Assembly: GCA_028719885.1 (NCBI GenBank)
Contig: JAQYLT010000030.1
Location: 1 to 64,000 of the forward strand
DNA from: Bacillota bacterium
Lineage (GTDB): Bacteria; Bacillota; Clostridia; Oscillospirales; Oscillospiraceae
Length of the DNA stretch: 64,000 nt
Direction of reading: 5' to 3'
Under the pieces are notes generated by a model that was given only the letters and a program-made list of their open reading frames with translations, was not told the DNA's origin and did not search any database. This document shows positions 7,941-15,810 of the stretch, in pieces. The number at the start of each line of letters is the position of its first letter. The stretch's first letter is position 1. The position numbers and the translations under genes were made by a program.

Positions 7941-9311
7941 TCATGATTTCTCCGCCCCCTGTTTCTTGGCGCAGCTGCACTGCCACAGGGCATCAGCGGT
8001 GGGCTTCCAGTTTTTGGCGTAGGCTTCGCATTTATCGCACAGATGGTCAACCGTCTCGGGAGACTGAAGGTCAGTAGAATGGGCGCCGGTGGTCTTGACC
8101 ATTTCCCGAAGCTTTTCCGGGTTTTCCAGCATGGGACAGGGTCGCAGATGATTGTCATTGAAAGGCTGACCGTCGTGGTAGGCCATGAAGATGGGGCTAC
8201 GCATCACATCCAGCAGGCTCATGTCCCGGATATTGGCGTTGGAATAGTGGATGAACACGCAGGGGTCGCAGTCACCGTTGGCGTTGATGTGCAGATACCG
8301 CCGTCCGCCAGCAATGCAGCCGCCCACATACTCACCGTCATTCTGGAAGTCCATGGCGAAGATGGGCTTGGTGGCGCGAATGTCCCGGATGCGGTGATAC
8401 ATGAATTCCCGCTGCTCAGGGTTGGGCAGCAGCTCCGGCGCGGCATCGTTGCCCACAGGCATATAGTGGAAGTACCACACGAACCGGGCGCCCCAGTCCA
8501 CCATTTTGTCGATGAATTCGTAGGAGCTGATGGAGTCCAGATTCTGGCTGGTATAGCAGCAGGACAGACCAAAGGGCAGGTGCTTTTCCTTCAGAATAGC
8601 CATGGCCTTGATGACCTTCTGGTAAGTGCCGTTGCCACGGCGGCCGTCGGTGGCGGCTTCAAAGCCCTCGATGCTGATGGCGGGAATGAAGTTCTTTACC
8701 CGAAGCATCTCATCGGCAAAAGCTTCATCAATGAGGGTGGCATTGGTAAAGGAGAGGAACTGGCAGTCGCTGTGCTTCTCGCAAAGGGCAATCAGATCCT
8801 TTTTACGCACCAGCGGTTCACCGCCAGTGTAGATGTACATATACACACCCATTTCCTTGCCCTGGGTGATGATGGAGTCAATTTCGTCGAAGGTCAGGTT
8901 CAGCTTATTACCATACTCCGCTGCCCAGCAGCCAGTACAGTGCAGGTTGCAGGCAGATGTGGGGTCCAACAGGATTGCCCAGGGGATATTGCAGTTGTAT
9001 TTCTTTCGATATTCCTCCTGCTTGGGCCAGCCGATGATGTTGGCGTTGAGGAAGAAGTTCTCAAAGGTCGACTTCAGAACACCGGGATCGGTTTCTTTCA
9101 GAATGCTCATGACCAGCTGGTACATATTGTTCTGGGGATCTTCCAGAACATTTCGGACAGCGGCACGCTGGGTGGGGAAGCTGTCAGGCCCCTCCCCTGC
9201 CAGTTTATCTACCCAACTCATGAGCTTCAAAGCGTTCTCCTCAGGGTTCTTTTCCAGATAGCCAAAGGCGGTACGCAGGGATACCTTTTTGATTTTTTCG
9301 GTTAATGACAT
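7941..9311 (-). CDS. Radical SAM/SPASM-like protein next to oleate hydratase
   Basis: A 456-residue radical SAM enzyme. The [4Fe-4S] motif CNLHCTGC gives cysteines 121, 125 and 128 (Cx3Cx2C), followed by the YTGGEPL glycine-rich SAM loop. A Cys-rich C-terminus (CIAGGRR, CDPC, CP, CDKC, CSC) suggests one or two auxiliary clusters, as in SPASM proteins. An unusually long helical N-terminus of ~110 residues precedes the core. Its start is 48 bases from the end of the oleate hydratase gene, so the two are probably co-transcribed. The substrate is unknown; the pairing hints at lipid or peptide modification linked to fatty-acid detoxification, which is inference. Confidence 0.85.
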   Translation of the reverse strand: MSLTEKIKKVSLRTAFGYLEKNPEENALKLMSWVDKLAGEGPDSFPTQRAAVRNVLEDPQNNMYQLVMSILKETDPGVLKSTFENFFLNANIIGWPKQEEYRKKYNCNIPWAILLDPTSACNLHCTGCWAAEYGNKLNLTFDEIDSIITQGKEMGVYMYIYTGGEPLVRKKDLIALCEKHSDCQFLSFTNATLIDEAFADEMLRVKNFIPAISIEGFEAATDGRRGNGTYQKVIKAMAILKEKHLPFGLSCCYTSQNLDSISSYEFIDKMVDWGARFVWYFHYMPVGNDAAPELLPNPEQREFMYHRIRDIRATKPIFAMDFQNDGEYVGGCIAGGRRYLHINANGDCDPCVFIHYSNANIRDMSLLDVMRSPIFMAYHDGQPFNDNHLRPCPMLENPEKLREMVKTTGAHSTDLQSPETVDHLCDKCEAYAKNWKPTADALWQCSCAKKQGAEKS

Positions 9312-9359
9312 CGTTATCTCTCCTTTATACAGCGCTGGGAGGAAAGGCCTCCTGCTTCG

Positions 9360-11138
9360 TCACTCGATGACATGATATTGCTTCAAAAGCTTTTCCACCT
9401 CTGTGCCTTTGATCTTTTCCAGGAGCATTTTCACAGCGATTTTTTCCAGGAAGCTGAAATTCATCTCCGTCACGGGCTTACCATCCCGGAGCTGGATGGT
9501 GGCATTCAGCAGATCGCGGATGTCGTAAACGCTGCCCCAAACCTCCGGCACGCCCCGGTCGATGTCCAGCAGGGTATAGACGGCCTCCATGGCGGTACGG
9601 ATGGAATACTCCGTGGTAAAAACCGTATCTCTGGGAGTTTCCGCGAAATTGCCGATGAAAGCGAAGTTCACAGAACCGGCAGGAACCACATTGGGGCGGT
9701 CACCAGCCTCACGGGGCTGGAAATAGGCACTGGCAAAGGGCATCATCACCGGGACGGTGTTGGCGCTGTTCTTAGCCAGGTCCTCGATCTGATCCACAGG
9801 AACACCCAGATGATAGAGCCATTCCTCACAGATTTCCATGCCGGTGCACTCACGCATGGGCTTTTTGATAAAGTCTCCGGGACGATCCGAGAACATGCCG
9901 TACAGCCACACAAGCACCTGCCCCTTGGGCTGGTTGCGGTACTGGGGCTGGCGGTTGATGGTCCAGCTCAGCAGCCAGGAAGAATCCTTCACGGTGACAA
10001 TACCGCCGGTAACCACCTTGCCGGACAGGGGATCCCGTTTACAGATATTCTGAATATAAGGCAGGATCTTCTCGTCCAGCGTATTGACTGTGGCGCTGAC
10101 CCAGTTGCTGTCCTCCGGGTCGGTGCAGAACTTGTCGGGGTGTCCGAAAGCGGGGTCCTGAGCGGCAATCTTGCGCCAAAGAGCAAAGCTGCCGCCTTCG
10201 TGAATTTCTCCGTCCATGCCGGTGGCCTTGGTCTGAGAGCCATAGGTGGAGTTTTCCACATTGCTGCCGTTGGTGTAGAACACAAGGTCATTCTCCGTGA
10301 GGCTGATCTGCTTGGTTTCTCCGTCCTGCTCCAGAACCAGTGTCTTGGCAGTCTTTCGATTGCCGGAAATATCGAAAAGGACATTGGTAACGGCGGTGTT
10401 GTAGTGGAACTGAACGCCATGCTCCTCCAAATACTTCACCATGGGAAGCACCATGGACTCATACTGGTTGTATTTGGTGAAACGCAGGGCTGTGAAATCG
10501 GGCAGGCCGCCGATGTGGTGGATATACCGCTGCATATACCGCTTCATTTCCAGAGCACTCTGGTCGTCCTTGAAGGCAAACATGGTGCGCCAGTACATCC
10601 AGAAATTGGTGTCAAACACATCCTTGTCGAAGATATCGGTCATTTTGACGTTGTCCAGGGCTTCATCCGGGGTCATGAAGAGCTTCATGATTTCCATGCA
10701 GCCTTTGTCAGAGAGGCCGAACTTCCTGTCCGTGTGGGCGTCCTCGCCCCGGTTCTGCGTGGCGCGGCACAGAGAGTAGTTGGGGTCCTTCTTGTTCAGC
10801 CAGTAGTACTCGTCCAGAACGCTGACACCCTCCGTTTCTATGGATGGAATGGAGCGGAACAGGTCCCACATACATTCAAAGTGGTTGTCCATCTCCCGAC
10901 CGCCGCGCATGACATAGCCTACGTTCGTGATGTGATCTCCGTCCAGACCGCCGCCGGGAATGGTAGATTTTTCCAAGATATGAATGTGGGGACCGGACAT
11001 CTGGCCATCGCGCACCAGGAAGCACGCAGCCGCCAGGGATGCCAGACCGCTGCCGATCAGGTAGGCAGATTTATTCTCCACGCCCTCAGGCTTTCTGGGA
11101 TGGGCAAAGGCTTCATAGTTACCGCTGGAATAATACAT
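9360..11138 (-). CDS. ohyA: Oleate hydratase (fatty acid double-bond hydratase)
   Basis: A 592-residue FAD protein of the myosin-cross-reactive-antigen family, which adds water to the cis-9 double bond of oleate and related acids to make 10-hydroxy fatty acids. The FAD-binding GSGLASLAAACFLVRDG is near the N-terminus, followed by GGREMDNHFECMWDL, which contains the conserved acidic catalytic region, and a C-terminal FIGNFAETPRDTVFTTEYS signature. Length is as expected. I take ATG 11138, preceded by AGGAGG at 7 bases, over an upstream in-frame codon at 11165. A TetR gene lies upstream and a radical SAM gene downstream. In gut bacteria this enzyme detoxifies unsaturated fatty acids. Confidence 0.93.
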   Translation of the reverse strand: MYYSSGNYEAFAHPRKPEGVENKSAYLIGSGLASLAAACFLVRDGQMSGPHIHILEKSTIPGGGLDGDHITNVGYVMRGGREMDNHFECMWDLFRSIPSIETEGVSVLDEYYWLNKKDPNYSLCRATQNRGEDAHTDRKFGLSDKGCMEIMKLFMTPDEALDNVKMTDIFDKDVFDTNFWMYWRTMFAFKDDQSALEMKRYMQRYIHHIGGLPDFTALRFTKYNQYESMVLPMVKYLEEHGVQFHYNTAVTNVLFDISGNRKTAKTLVLEQDGETKQISLTENDLVFYTNGSNVENSTYGSQTKATGMDGEIHEGGSFALWRKIAAQDPAFGHPDKFCTDPEDSNWVSATVNTLDEKILPYIQNICKRDPLSGKVVTGGIVTVKDSSWLLSWTINRQPQYRNQPKGQVLVWLYGMFSDRPGDFIKKPMRECTGMEICEEWLYHLGVPVDQIEDLAKNSANTVPVMMPFASAYFQPREAGDRPNVVPAGSVNFAFIGNFAETPRDTVFTTEYSIRTAMEAVYTLLDIDRGVPEVWGSVYDIRDLLNATIQLRDGKPVTEMNFSFLEKIAVKMLLEKIKGTEVEKLLKQYHVIE

Positions 11139-11168
11139 ATTTTTTCCTCCTAGTTGTTTCGGCATCCT

Positions 11169-11206
11169 CTCGTTTCGAGGCGCTCTTAGTTTGTGCCCTC
11201 ATTATA
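11169..11206 (-). promoter_or_regulatory. Possible ohyA promoter and operator
   Basis: On the minus strand a TATAAT (11201-11206) lacks a good -35 box. About 20 bases downstream lies the inverted repeat CTCGTTTCGAG (11169-11179), a candidate operator for the adjacent TetR regulator. Confidence 0.35.
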
Positions 11207-11239
11207 GCGGGAAGATTTTTCCTTTCCTATGGACAAAGG

Positions 11240-11274
11240 TACCCCCTGTGCCCAAAATTCAGACACAGGGGGTA
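11240..11274. terminator. GC-rich hairpin after the tetR gene
   Basis: TACCCCCTGTG and CACAGGGGGTA form an 11-bp stem over a 13-base loop just past the tetR stop. There is no clean T run on either strand, so it may be a weak terminator or an mRNA-stabilising hairpin. Confidence 0.45.
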
Positions 11275-11288
11275 GGTTTGCCTAGTGA

Positions 11289-11843
11289 TTATTTCTCACA
11301 CCGGTCAATGAGATGTTCCAGATCGCCGCGCTTTAATTCCAAAATCCGCCGGAACCGGGCCAATGCAGCCGGGTTCATATCGGTTTCCAGCCAGCCCATA
11401 ATCATGCCGAAGCTGACACATTTCAGGTAATCCACAATGGTTGTGTGATCCTCTTCAGACATTTTCCGGTCACCCAGAACGCTGTCCACATACGCTGTGA
11501 CCACATAAGTACAGACCCGCCATTGGTATTGCTCATAAATGTCCCGGTTGACGGAATGATAGATATGCAGCACCGCTCTTCGGTTGGCCAACGCAAATTC
11601 CAGCGCCGCGTTGATGCAGTCGTCCAGAGAATCGATGGTGGGATGCTCCCGGATGATTCGCTCCGCGTCTTCGTTCACAATGCTTTCCATCAGCTGAGGG
11701 AGGTCCTGATAGTAATAGTAAAAGGTGTTGCGGTTCACCCCGCAGTCCTCCACAATATCCCTGACCGTAATCTGACTCAACGGTTTTTCGTTCAGAAGCT
11801 TCACAAAGGAATCTCGGATTGCTTTCTTTGTAAAATTTGCCAT
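11289..11843 (-). CDS. TetR/AcrR family transcriptional regulator
   Basis: A 184-residue regulator. The N-terminal helix-turn-helix reads ITVRDIVEDCGVNRNTFYYYYQD (about residues 25-47), which matches the TetR DNA-binding signature. The remainder is the helical ligand-binding and dimer domain of the type with a 'TetR_C_8'-like ending. ATG 11843 was chosen over an in-frame codon at 11876 because the HTH begins immediately and AAGGAGAA precedes it. It lies directly upstream of ohyA in the same direction, so it probably controls the oleate hydratase/radical SAM genes, perhaps with an unsaturated fatty acid as ligand. That link is inference. Confidence 0.85.
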   Translation of the reverse strand: MANFTKKAIRDSFVKLLNEKPLSQITVRDIVEDCGVNRNTFYYYYQDLPQLMESIVNEDAERIIREHPTIDSLDDCINAALEFALANRRAVLHIYHSVNRDIYEQYQWRVCTYVVTAYVDSVLGDRKMSEEDHTTIVDYLKCVSFGMIMGWLETDMNPAALARFRRILELKRGDLEHLIDRCEK

Positions 11844-12029
11844 ACACCATTCTCCTTTTCTGTCAGTGTTCAGCAATGTCTATAGGATAACACGATTTCC
11901 CGATAAATGCAATGAACAAAGTCAGCACAGCTCACATCAGCATGGTGAATCTAAGAAACCGCTGCAACTGCTTGATGCACATTCCTCTTTATAGGTGAAC
12001 GTATGGTTGGGAATACGTTATGAAAACGA

Positions 12030-12062
12030 CCCCAGTAGACGACTGTGTGTCATCTACCGGGG
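12030..12062 (-). terminator. Terminator after hepT
   Basis: CCCCAGTAGAC/CATCTACCGGGG form an imperfect stem; the minus strand continues with TCGTTTTC. It lies 15 bases past the hepT stop. Confidence 0.6.
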
Positions 12063-12076
12063 CTTATCCGTTTCCA

Positions 12077-12442
12077 TTATGAATCATAACGCTCTGCTTC
12101 TGTAATGATTTGATGGCAATATGCCTTCAGCTTTGGAATGTCTTCTGTCAGAATTTCCCAAGTGACCTCTGGATCGACAGTACCATAGCTGTGTGCCACA
12201 ATATTCCGCATACCCCGAATCTGCCGCCAGGGTGCTCCCGGATGTGCTGTGCGGAATTCATCTGTCAGCTTTCCGGCAAGTTCACCGATTTGCAGGACAC
12301 ACAAGGCTGCCGCATTTCGGTAGATGGCATCTGTTGAAAACACATCGTAGTCCTTTCCAAAACGGCGGATCGTCTCTTCGATCTGGTCGCAGTACGCAAT
12401 AATATGCTCTAAAATGCTGATATTACGGTCAAGAGGCTTCAT
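12077..12442 (-). CDS. hepT: HepT-like HEPN ribonuclease toxin
   Basis: A 121-residue all-helical HEPN protein. Its C-terminal part carries RNIVAHSY, an exact RX4HXY motif (R79, H84, Y86 from the ATG at 12442). In characterised HepT toxins R and H form the RNase site, and the tyrosine is AMPylated by the partner MntA, which neutralises the toxin. The gene overlaps mntA by 14 bases, the canonical antitoxin-then-toxin order. A longer frame to 12460 exists, but the MKPLDRNIS start fits the family better. Assignment from motif and context is strong; activity in this strain is untested. Confidence 0.9.
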   Translation of the reverse strand: MKPLDRNISILEHIIAYCDQIEETIRRFGKDYDVFSTDAIYRNAAALCVLQIGELAGKLTDEFRTAHPGAPWRQIRGMRNIVAHSYGTVDPEVTWEILTEDIPKLKAYCHQIITEAERYDS

Positions 12443-12722
12443 AGAGCAACACCTCGTCATCAGAAATGGAATGCAGAAATTTACTGTCCAAACTTCCGGT
12501 GGGGACTAAATCTACATGTATCCCGAATGCGTCTTCTAAGTCTGCAGCAAGTCCACCCATCTGCAACCCACGAATGGAACCTTTATCGATCCGCAGGTCA
12601 ATATCACTGTCCGCATCGGCATCGCCTCTGGCGTAAGAACCAAACAGATAAACACGATCCGCCCCGTACTGGGCCGCAAGAACTGCAACGATTTTCTTGA
12701 TCTCTTCCACAGAATACCGCAT
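12429..12722 (-). CDS. mntA: MntA-like minimal nucleotidyltransferase antitoxin
   Basis: A 97-residue nucleotidyltransferase of the DNA polymerase beta superfamily. The motif GSYARGDADADSDID is an exact GSX10DXD, with the third catalytic acid in the HVDLV strand near residue 73. In MntA/HepT systems it transfers AMP to the toxin tyrosine and so acts as an enzymatic (type VII) antitoxin. ATG 12722 follows AAGGAGGGA. Transcribed with hepT and overlapping it, upstream of a shared terminator at 12030. The pair stands alone between the fatty-acid genes and the iron operon and may have moved horizontally. Confidence 0.9.
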   Translation of the reverse strand: MRYSVEEIKKIVAVLAAQYGADRVYLFGSYARGDADADSDIDLRIDKGSIRGLQMGGLAADLEDAFGIHVDLVPTGSLDSKFLHSISDDEVLLYEAS

Positions 12723-12816
12723 AGCTGTCCCTCCTTAGATAGCAGTTCATTATCATTGTACCATGCTTATGCCAAAACGGCAATGGTTATTCTTTGAAGA
12801 TTTTTGAATCAATTTC

Positions 12817-12928
12817 GTTCCCCAACAGCTCCTAGCCACATCTCCTATTTGCATTTTGGGGAACAGGGGTATCCATACTCCCCTCTTCCAGCCAGAGCTG
12901 CTCGTAGCCGGAGCAGCTCTGGTTTTGT
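12817..12928 (+). ncRNA. Candidate structured small RNA upstream of feoAB
   Basis: Three hairpins follow each other on the plus strand. GTTCCCCAA (12817) pairs with TTGGGGAAC (12856) around a 30-base loop. AGGGGTAT pairs with ATA-CT-CCCCT (12865-12884). The third stem, CCAGAGCTGCTC with GAGCAGCTCTGG (12892-12922), is followed by TTTTGT, as in a rho-independent terminator. The large loop carries CTCCT twice, which is complementary to Shine-Dalgarno sequences. No coding frame explains it. It ends 45 bases before the feoA -35 box, so it would be a separate transcript. No clear own promoter was found. Confidence 0.4.
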
Positions 12929-12973
12929 ATGCCCCGTGCTTTCAAATTGTAACGGATATTTTTGAAAAAAGTA

Positions 12974-13059
12974 TTGACAAATCTTATCAATGCCGTTATG
13001 ATAATCAGCAGTTAGCAATTGCTAATTTTTTTCAGCTTAGCGGTTAGCATTAACTAACC
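12974..13059 (+). promoter_or_regulatory. feoAB promoter with two DtxR-family-like operators
   Basis: TTGACA (12974-12979), a 17-base spacer and TATGAT (12997-13002) make a near-consensus promoter. Just downstream lie two inverted repeats sharing the TTAGC half-site: GTTAGCAATTGCTAAT (13011-13026) and GGTTAGCATTAACTAACC (13042-13059). The latter resembles the DtxR/IdeR box. Their position would block transcription start when iron is plentiful. Confidence 0.65.
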
Positions 13060-13087
13060 TCAATCAATCTAAAGCAGGTGATGACGT

Positions 13088-13300
13088 ATGAATTTGACGA
13101 AAGCAGAAGAAGGCAAGGAATATACCATTCAGCGGATCGACACCCAGGATGAAGAGCTGGACTCCTTTCTGTTCTCCCTTGGCTGCTACAGCGGTGAGCC
13201 GATCACAGTGATTTCCCGCCGCAGGGGCAGCTGCACTGTCTCGGTAAAGGACGGAAGATACAGCATCGACAAGCAATTGGCGGAGGCCATTGTCATATAA
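13088..13300 (+). CDS. feoA: FeoA, ferrous iron transport accessory protein
   Basis: A 70-residue SH3-like cytoplasmic protein of the FeoA family, which works with the FeoB permease. The family core is visible as YTIQRID, then LFSLGCYSGEPITVISRRRG and a C-terminal SIDKQLAEAIVI strand. Length is typical. ATG 13088 has AGGTG 7 bases upstream. It is the first gene after a strong promoter with iron-box-like repeats and is followed after about 270 bases by feoB. The gap holds a miniature repeat element and a further inverted repeat, so feoB may also be transcribed separately. Confidence 0.9.
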   Translation: MNLTKAEEGKEYTIQRIDTQDEELDSFLFSLGCYSGEPITVISRRRGSCTVSVKDGRYSIDKQLAEAIVI

Positions 13301-13357
13301 CCGCGGACAAAGGTGATCCGCCGATATGCAGATCGGCCCCACGCAGCATGGCGATAG

Positions 13358-13499
13358 ATTGGTATTTGACAGGTTCGTTGGATGGTAACGAGTTCCAATT
13401 ATTTCCGATATTTTCCATTCAATATCCCCCGATAAAAACGTTACCGAGGCGGAATGCATAAATGCATTCCCTACGACACAACCTGAGAAGCGCCAATTT
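13358..13499. repeat. Miniature repeat element, copy 1
   Basis: Starts with ATTGGTATTTGACAGG and ends with CCTGAGAAGCGCCAATTT (imperfect inverted ends). It contains the module TTCGTTGGATGGTAACG ... TAAAAACGTTACCG, also found inverted at 50341-50574, and the palindrome GGAATGCATAAATGCATTCC followed by CTACG. Non-coding. Confidence 0.7.
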
Positions 13500-13519
13500 G
13501 TCCTTATCTATATCTGTTA

Positions 13520-13535
13520 GTTAGCTTTTGCTAAC
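13520..13535. promoter_or_regulatory. Inverted repeat upstream of feoB (third iron-box-like site)
   Basis: GTTAGC, TTTT, GCTAAC: a perfect 6-bp inverted repeat with the same half-site as the two repeats upstream of feoA, 39 bases before the feoB start. Confidence 0.55.
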
Positions 13536-13573
13536 TGTTTTTCAGAACAACCACGAAAAAGGAGGAAATGAAA

Positions 13574-15571
13574 ATGAGAATTGCTTTTGCAGGCAATCCC
13601 AACAGCGGGAAAACCACCATGTACAACGCACTGACCGGCCGCAATGAAAAGGTTGGCAACTGGGCGGGGGTGACCGTGGACAAGAAGGAGGCGTTGATTA
13701 AAAAGGCCTTTGCCGGAGAAACGGAACTGATTGCCGTTGACCTGCCCGGCGCTTACTCCATGTCGCCCTTTACCTCGGAGGAGAGCATCACCAGCTCCTA
13801 TGTGCGAAACGAGAATCCGGACGCCATCATCAACATTGTGGATGCCACCAATCTGAGCCGCTCCCTCTTCTTCACCACACAGCTGCTGGAGCTGGGCATT
13901 CCCGTGGTGGTGGCGCTGAATAAGCACGACATCAACGAGAAAAAGCAGACGAAAATCGATATCAATTCATTGGCGGAAAAGCTGGGCTGCCCGGTATTGG
14001 ACACCACCGCAACCACCGGGGATGGACTTCGGGAGATTGTTCAAACTGCCGCAGCGCTCCGTGGGAAAGGCCAGAAAGCACCTTACCACCAGGGCGACGT
14101 GGACCTGACCAGCAAGCAAGCGGTGGAGGCGGCTGACCGGAAGCGATTTGAGTTTGTAAACAAAATCGTCGCTTCCGTGGAGACCCGAAAGGTTCTGACC
14201 AGGGAGAAAAATGCTCAGGATAAAATAGATGCCGTGCTGACCCACCCCCTTGGGGGCCTGGTGATTTTCGCGGCGGTGATGTTCCTGGTGTTCCAGATTT
14301 CCCAGGCATGGGTCGGTCCTTGGATTGCGGATACCCTGGTGGGCTGGCTGGAAACCTTTCAGGAATGGGTCGGCGGATTGGTGGAGAACGCGGCTCCTAT
14401 TTTGCAGGCACTGCTGGTGGATGGCATCCTTGGCGGCGTCATCGCTGTGATTGGCTTTCTTCCGCTGGTCATGGTCATGTATTTCCTCATTTCCCTGCTG
14501 GAGGACTGCGGCTACATGGCCCGGGCCACGGTGGTGCTGGACCCCATTTTCAAAAAGGTGGGTCTTTCCGGCAAGTCCGTGATTCCATTTGTGGTGGGCA
14601 CCGGCTGCGCCATTCCCGGCGTGATGGCCTGCCGCACCATCCGCAATGAACGGGAACGCCGGGCCACTGCCATGCTGACCCCATTTATGCCCTGCGGCGC
14701 AAAGCTGCCGGTGATTGCCCTGTTTGCCGGTGCATTCTTTGCGGACGCCTCCTGGGTTGGTACGCTCATGTACTTTGTGGGCATTGTATTGATTCTGCTG
14801 GGTGCCCTTCTGGTGAACCAGATCACAGGCTACAGGCACCGGAAATCCTTTTTCATCATGGAGCTGCCCGAATACAAGCTGCCCTCCCTGAAGCGGGCCG
14901 CCACGGAGATGTGTTCCCGGGGCTGGGCATTCATTGTCAAGGCGTTCACCATTATCCTGGTCTGCAACACCGTGGTGCAGATCATGCAGACCTTTACCTG
15001 GAGCTTTGAAGTGGCCGAAGTGGCCAGCGACTCCATTCTGGCTTCCATTGCCGGTCCCTTTGCTTACCTGCTGGTGCCCATCGTTGGAACCCTTTCCTGG
15101 CAGCTGGCGGCGGCTGCCGTCACCGGCTTCATTGCCAAGGAAAATGTGGTGGGTACCCTGGCCGTCTGCTTCGTGGGTCTGGAAAATCTGATTAACACGG
15201 AGGAACTGGCTCTGATGGAAGGCGCGGGCACAGAGGTGGCTTCCGTGTTTGCCATCACCAAGGTGGCCGCCCTGGCCTATCTGATGTTCAACCTGTACAC
15301 GCCCCCCTGCTTTGCCGCCCTGGGCGCCATGCACGCAGAGATCAACGACCGCAAGTGGTTTTGGGGCGGTGTGGGCCTGCAGTTTGCCACCGGCTTCACG
15401 GTCGCCTATCTGGTGTATCAGATCGGCACGCTGATCACCACCGGTTCCATGGGTACGGGCTTCCTGCTGGGGCTGATCGTGGTTGCCATTCTGGCGGCCA
15501 TCCTGATCTATCTGATGCAGAACGCCAACAAGAATCTGGCTGCCGAATACGCGCTGGGCAGCAAATCATAA
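13574..15571 (+). CDS. feoB: FeoB, ferrous iron transporter
   Basis: A 665-residue Fe(II) permease with a GTP-binding N-domain. The G motifs are visible: GNPNSGKT (G1, about 7-14), the WAGVTVDKK switch, DLPGAYSMSP (G3) and NKHD (G4). About eight hydrophobic segments follow, with the conserved CGYMARAT and VGTGCAIPG gate motifs and a second half containing FMPCGAKLPV. Two ATGs compete; 13574 is 8 bases from GGAGG and 13568 only 2, so I take 13574. Part of an iron-regulated operon with feoA and the Cys-rich protein that follows. High confidence in family and role. Confidence 0.95.
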   Translation: MRIAFAGNPNSGKTTMYNALTGRNEKVGNWAGVTVDKKEALIKKAFAGETELIAVDLPGAYSMSPFTSEESITSSYVRNENPDAIINIVDATNLSRSLFFTTQLLELGIPVVVALNKHDINEKKQTKIDINSLAEKLGCPVLDTTATTGDGLREIVQTAAALRGKGQKAPYHQGDVDLTSKQAVEAADRKRFEFVNKIVASVETRKVLTREKNAQDKIDAVLTHPLGGLVIFAAVMFLVFQISQAWVGPWIADTLVGWLETFQEWVGGLVENAAPILQALLVDGILGGVIAVIGFLPLVMVMYFLISLLEDCGYMARATVVLDPIFKKVGLSGKSVIPFVVGTGCAIPGVMACRTIRNERERRATAMLTPFMPCGAKLPVIALFAGAFFADASWVGTLMYFVGIVLILLGALLVNQITGYRHRKSFFIMELPEYKLPSLKRAATEMCSRGWAFIVKAFTIILVCNTVVQIMQTFTWSFEVAEVASDSILASIAGPFAYLLVPIVGTLSWQLAAAAVTGFIAKENVVGTLAVCFVGLENLINTEELALMEGAGTEVASVFAITKVAALAYLMFNLYTPPCFAALGAMHAEINDRKWFWGGVGLQFATGFTVAYLVYQIGTLITTGSMGTGFLLGLIVVAILAAILIYLMQNANKNLAAEYALGSKS

Positions 15572-15590
15572 GCGGAAAGGAACTATAACC

Positions 15591-15746
15591 ATGGAAAACG
15601 TGATTATTATTGCCGTGATTGCCACCGTCATCGGTCTGGCGGGCAGATACCTCTATCGGGCGAAGAAGCGCGGTGTCAAGTGCATCGGCTGCCCCAGCGG
15701 CTGCGGGGGAAAGTGTGGCTGTCATTGCGGAAAAAGTGACCCCTGA
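15591..15746 (+). CDS. FeoB-associated Cys-rich membrane protein
   Basis: A 51-residue protein starting 19 bases after feoB. One N-terminal membrane segment (VIIIAVIATVIGLAGRYLY) is followed by basic residues and a cysteine-rich tail (CIGCPSGCGGKCGCHCG) with seven cysteines, able to bind iron or zinc at the cytoplasmic face. This matches the small FeoB-associated proteins of Firmicutes, thought to play the part that FeoC has elsewhere. GGAAAGGAAC lies 8-15 bases before the ATG. The operon then ends at the terminator at 15769. Function in this family is inferred from context. Confidence 0.85.
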   Translation: MENVIIIAVIATVIGLAGRYLYRAKKRGVKCIGCPSGCGGKCGCHCGKSDP

Positions 15747-15768
15747 TTTTGTAACCCCAGATACAATG

Positions 15769-15810
15769 CCCCCTGCCTTCTGTGATCCAAGGCAGGGGGT
15801 ACTGTTATTC
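15769..15810 (+). terminator. Terminator of the feo operon
   Basis: CCCCCTGCCTT and AAGGCAGGGGG form an 11-bp stem over 9 bases, followed by TACTGTTATTCTTTC. Confidence 0.8.
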
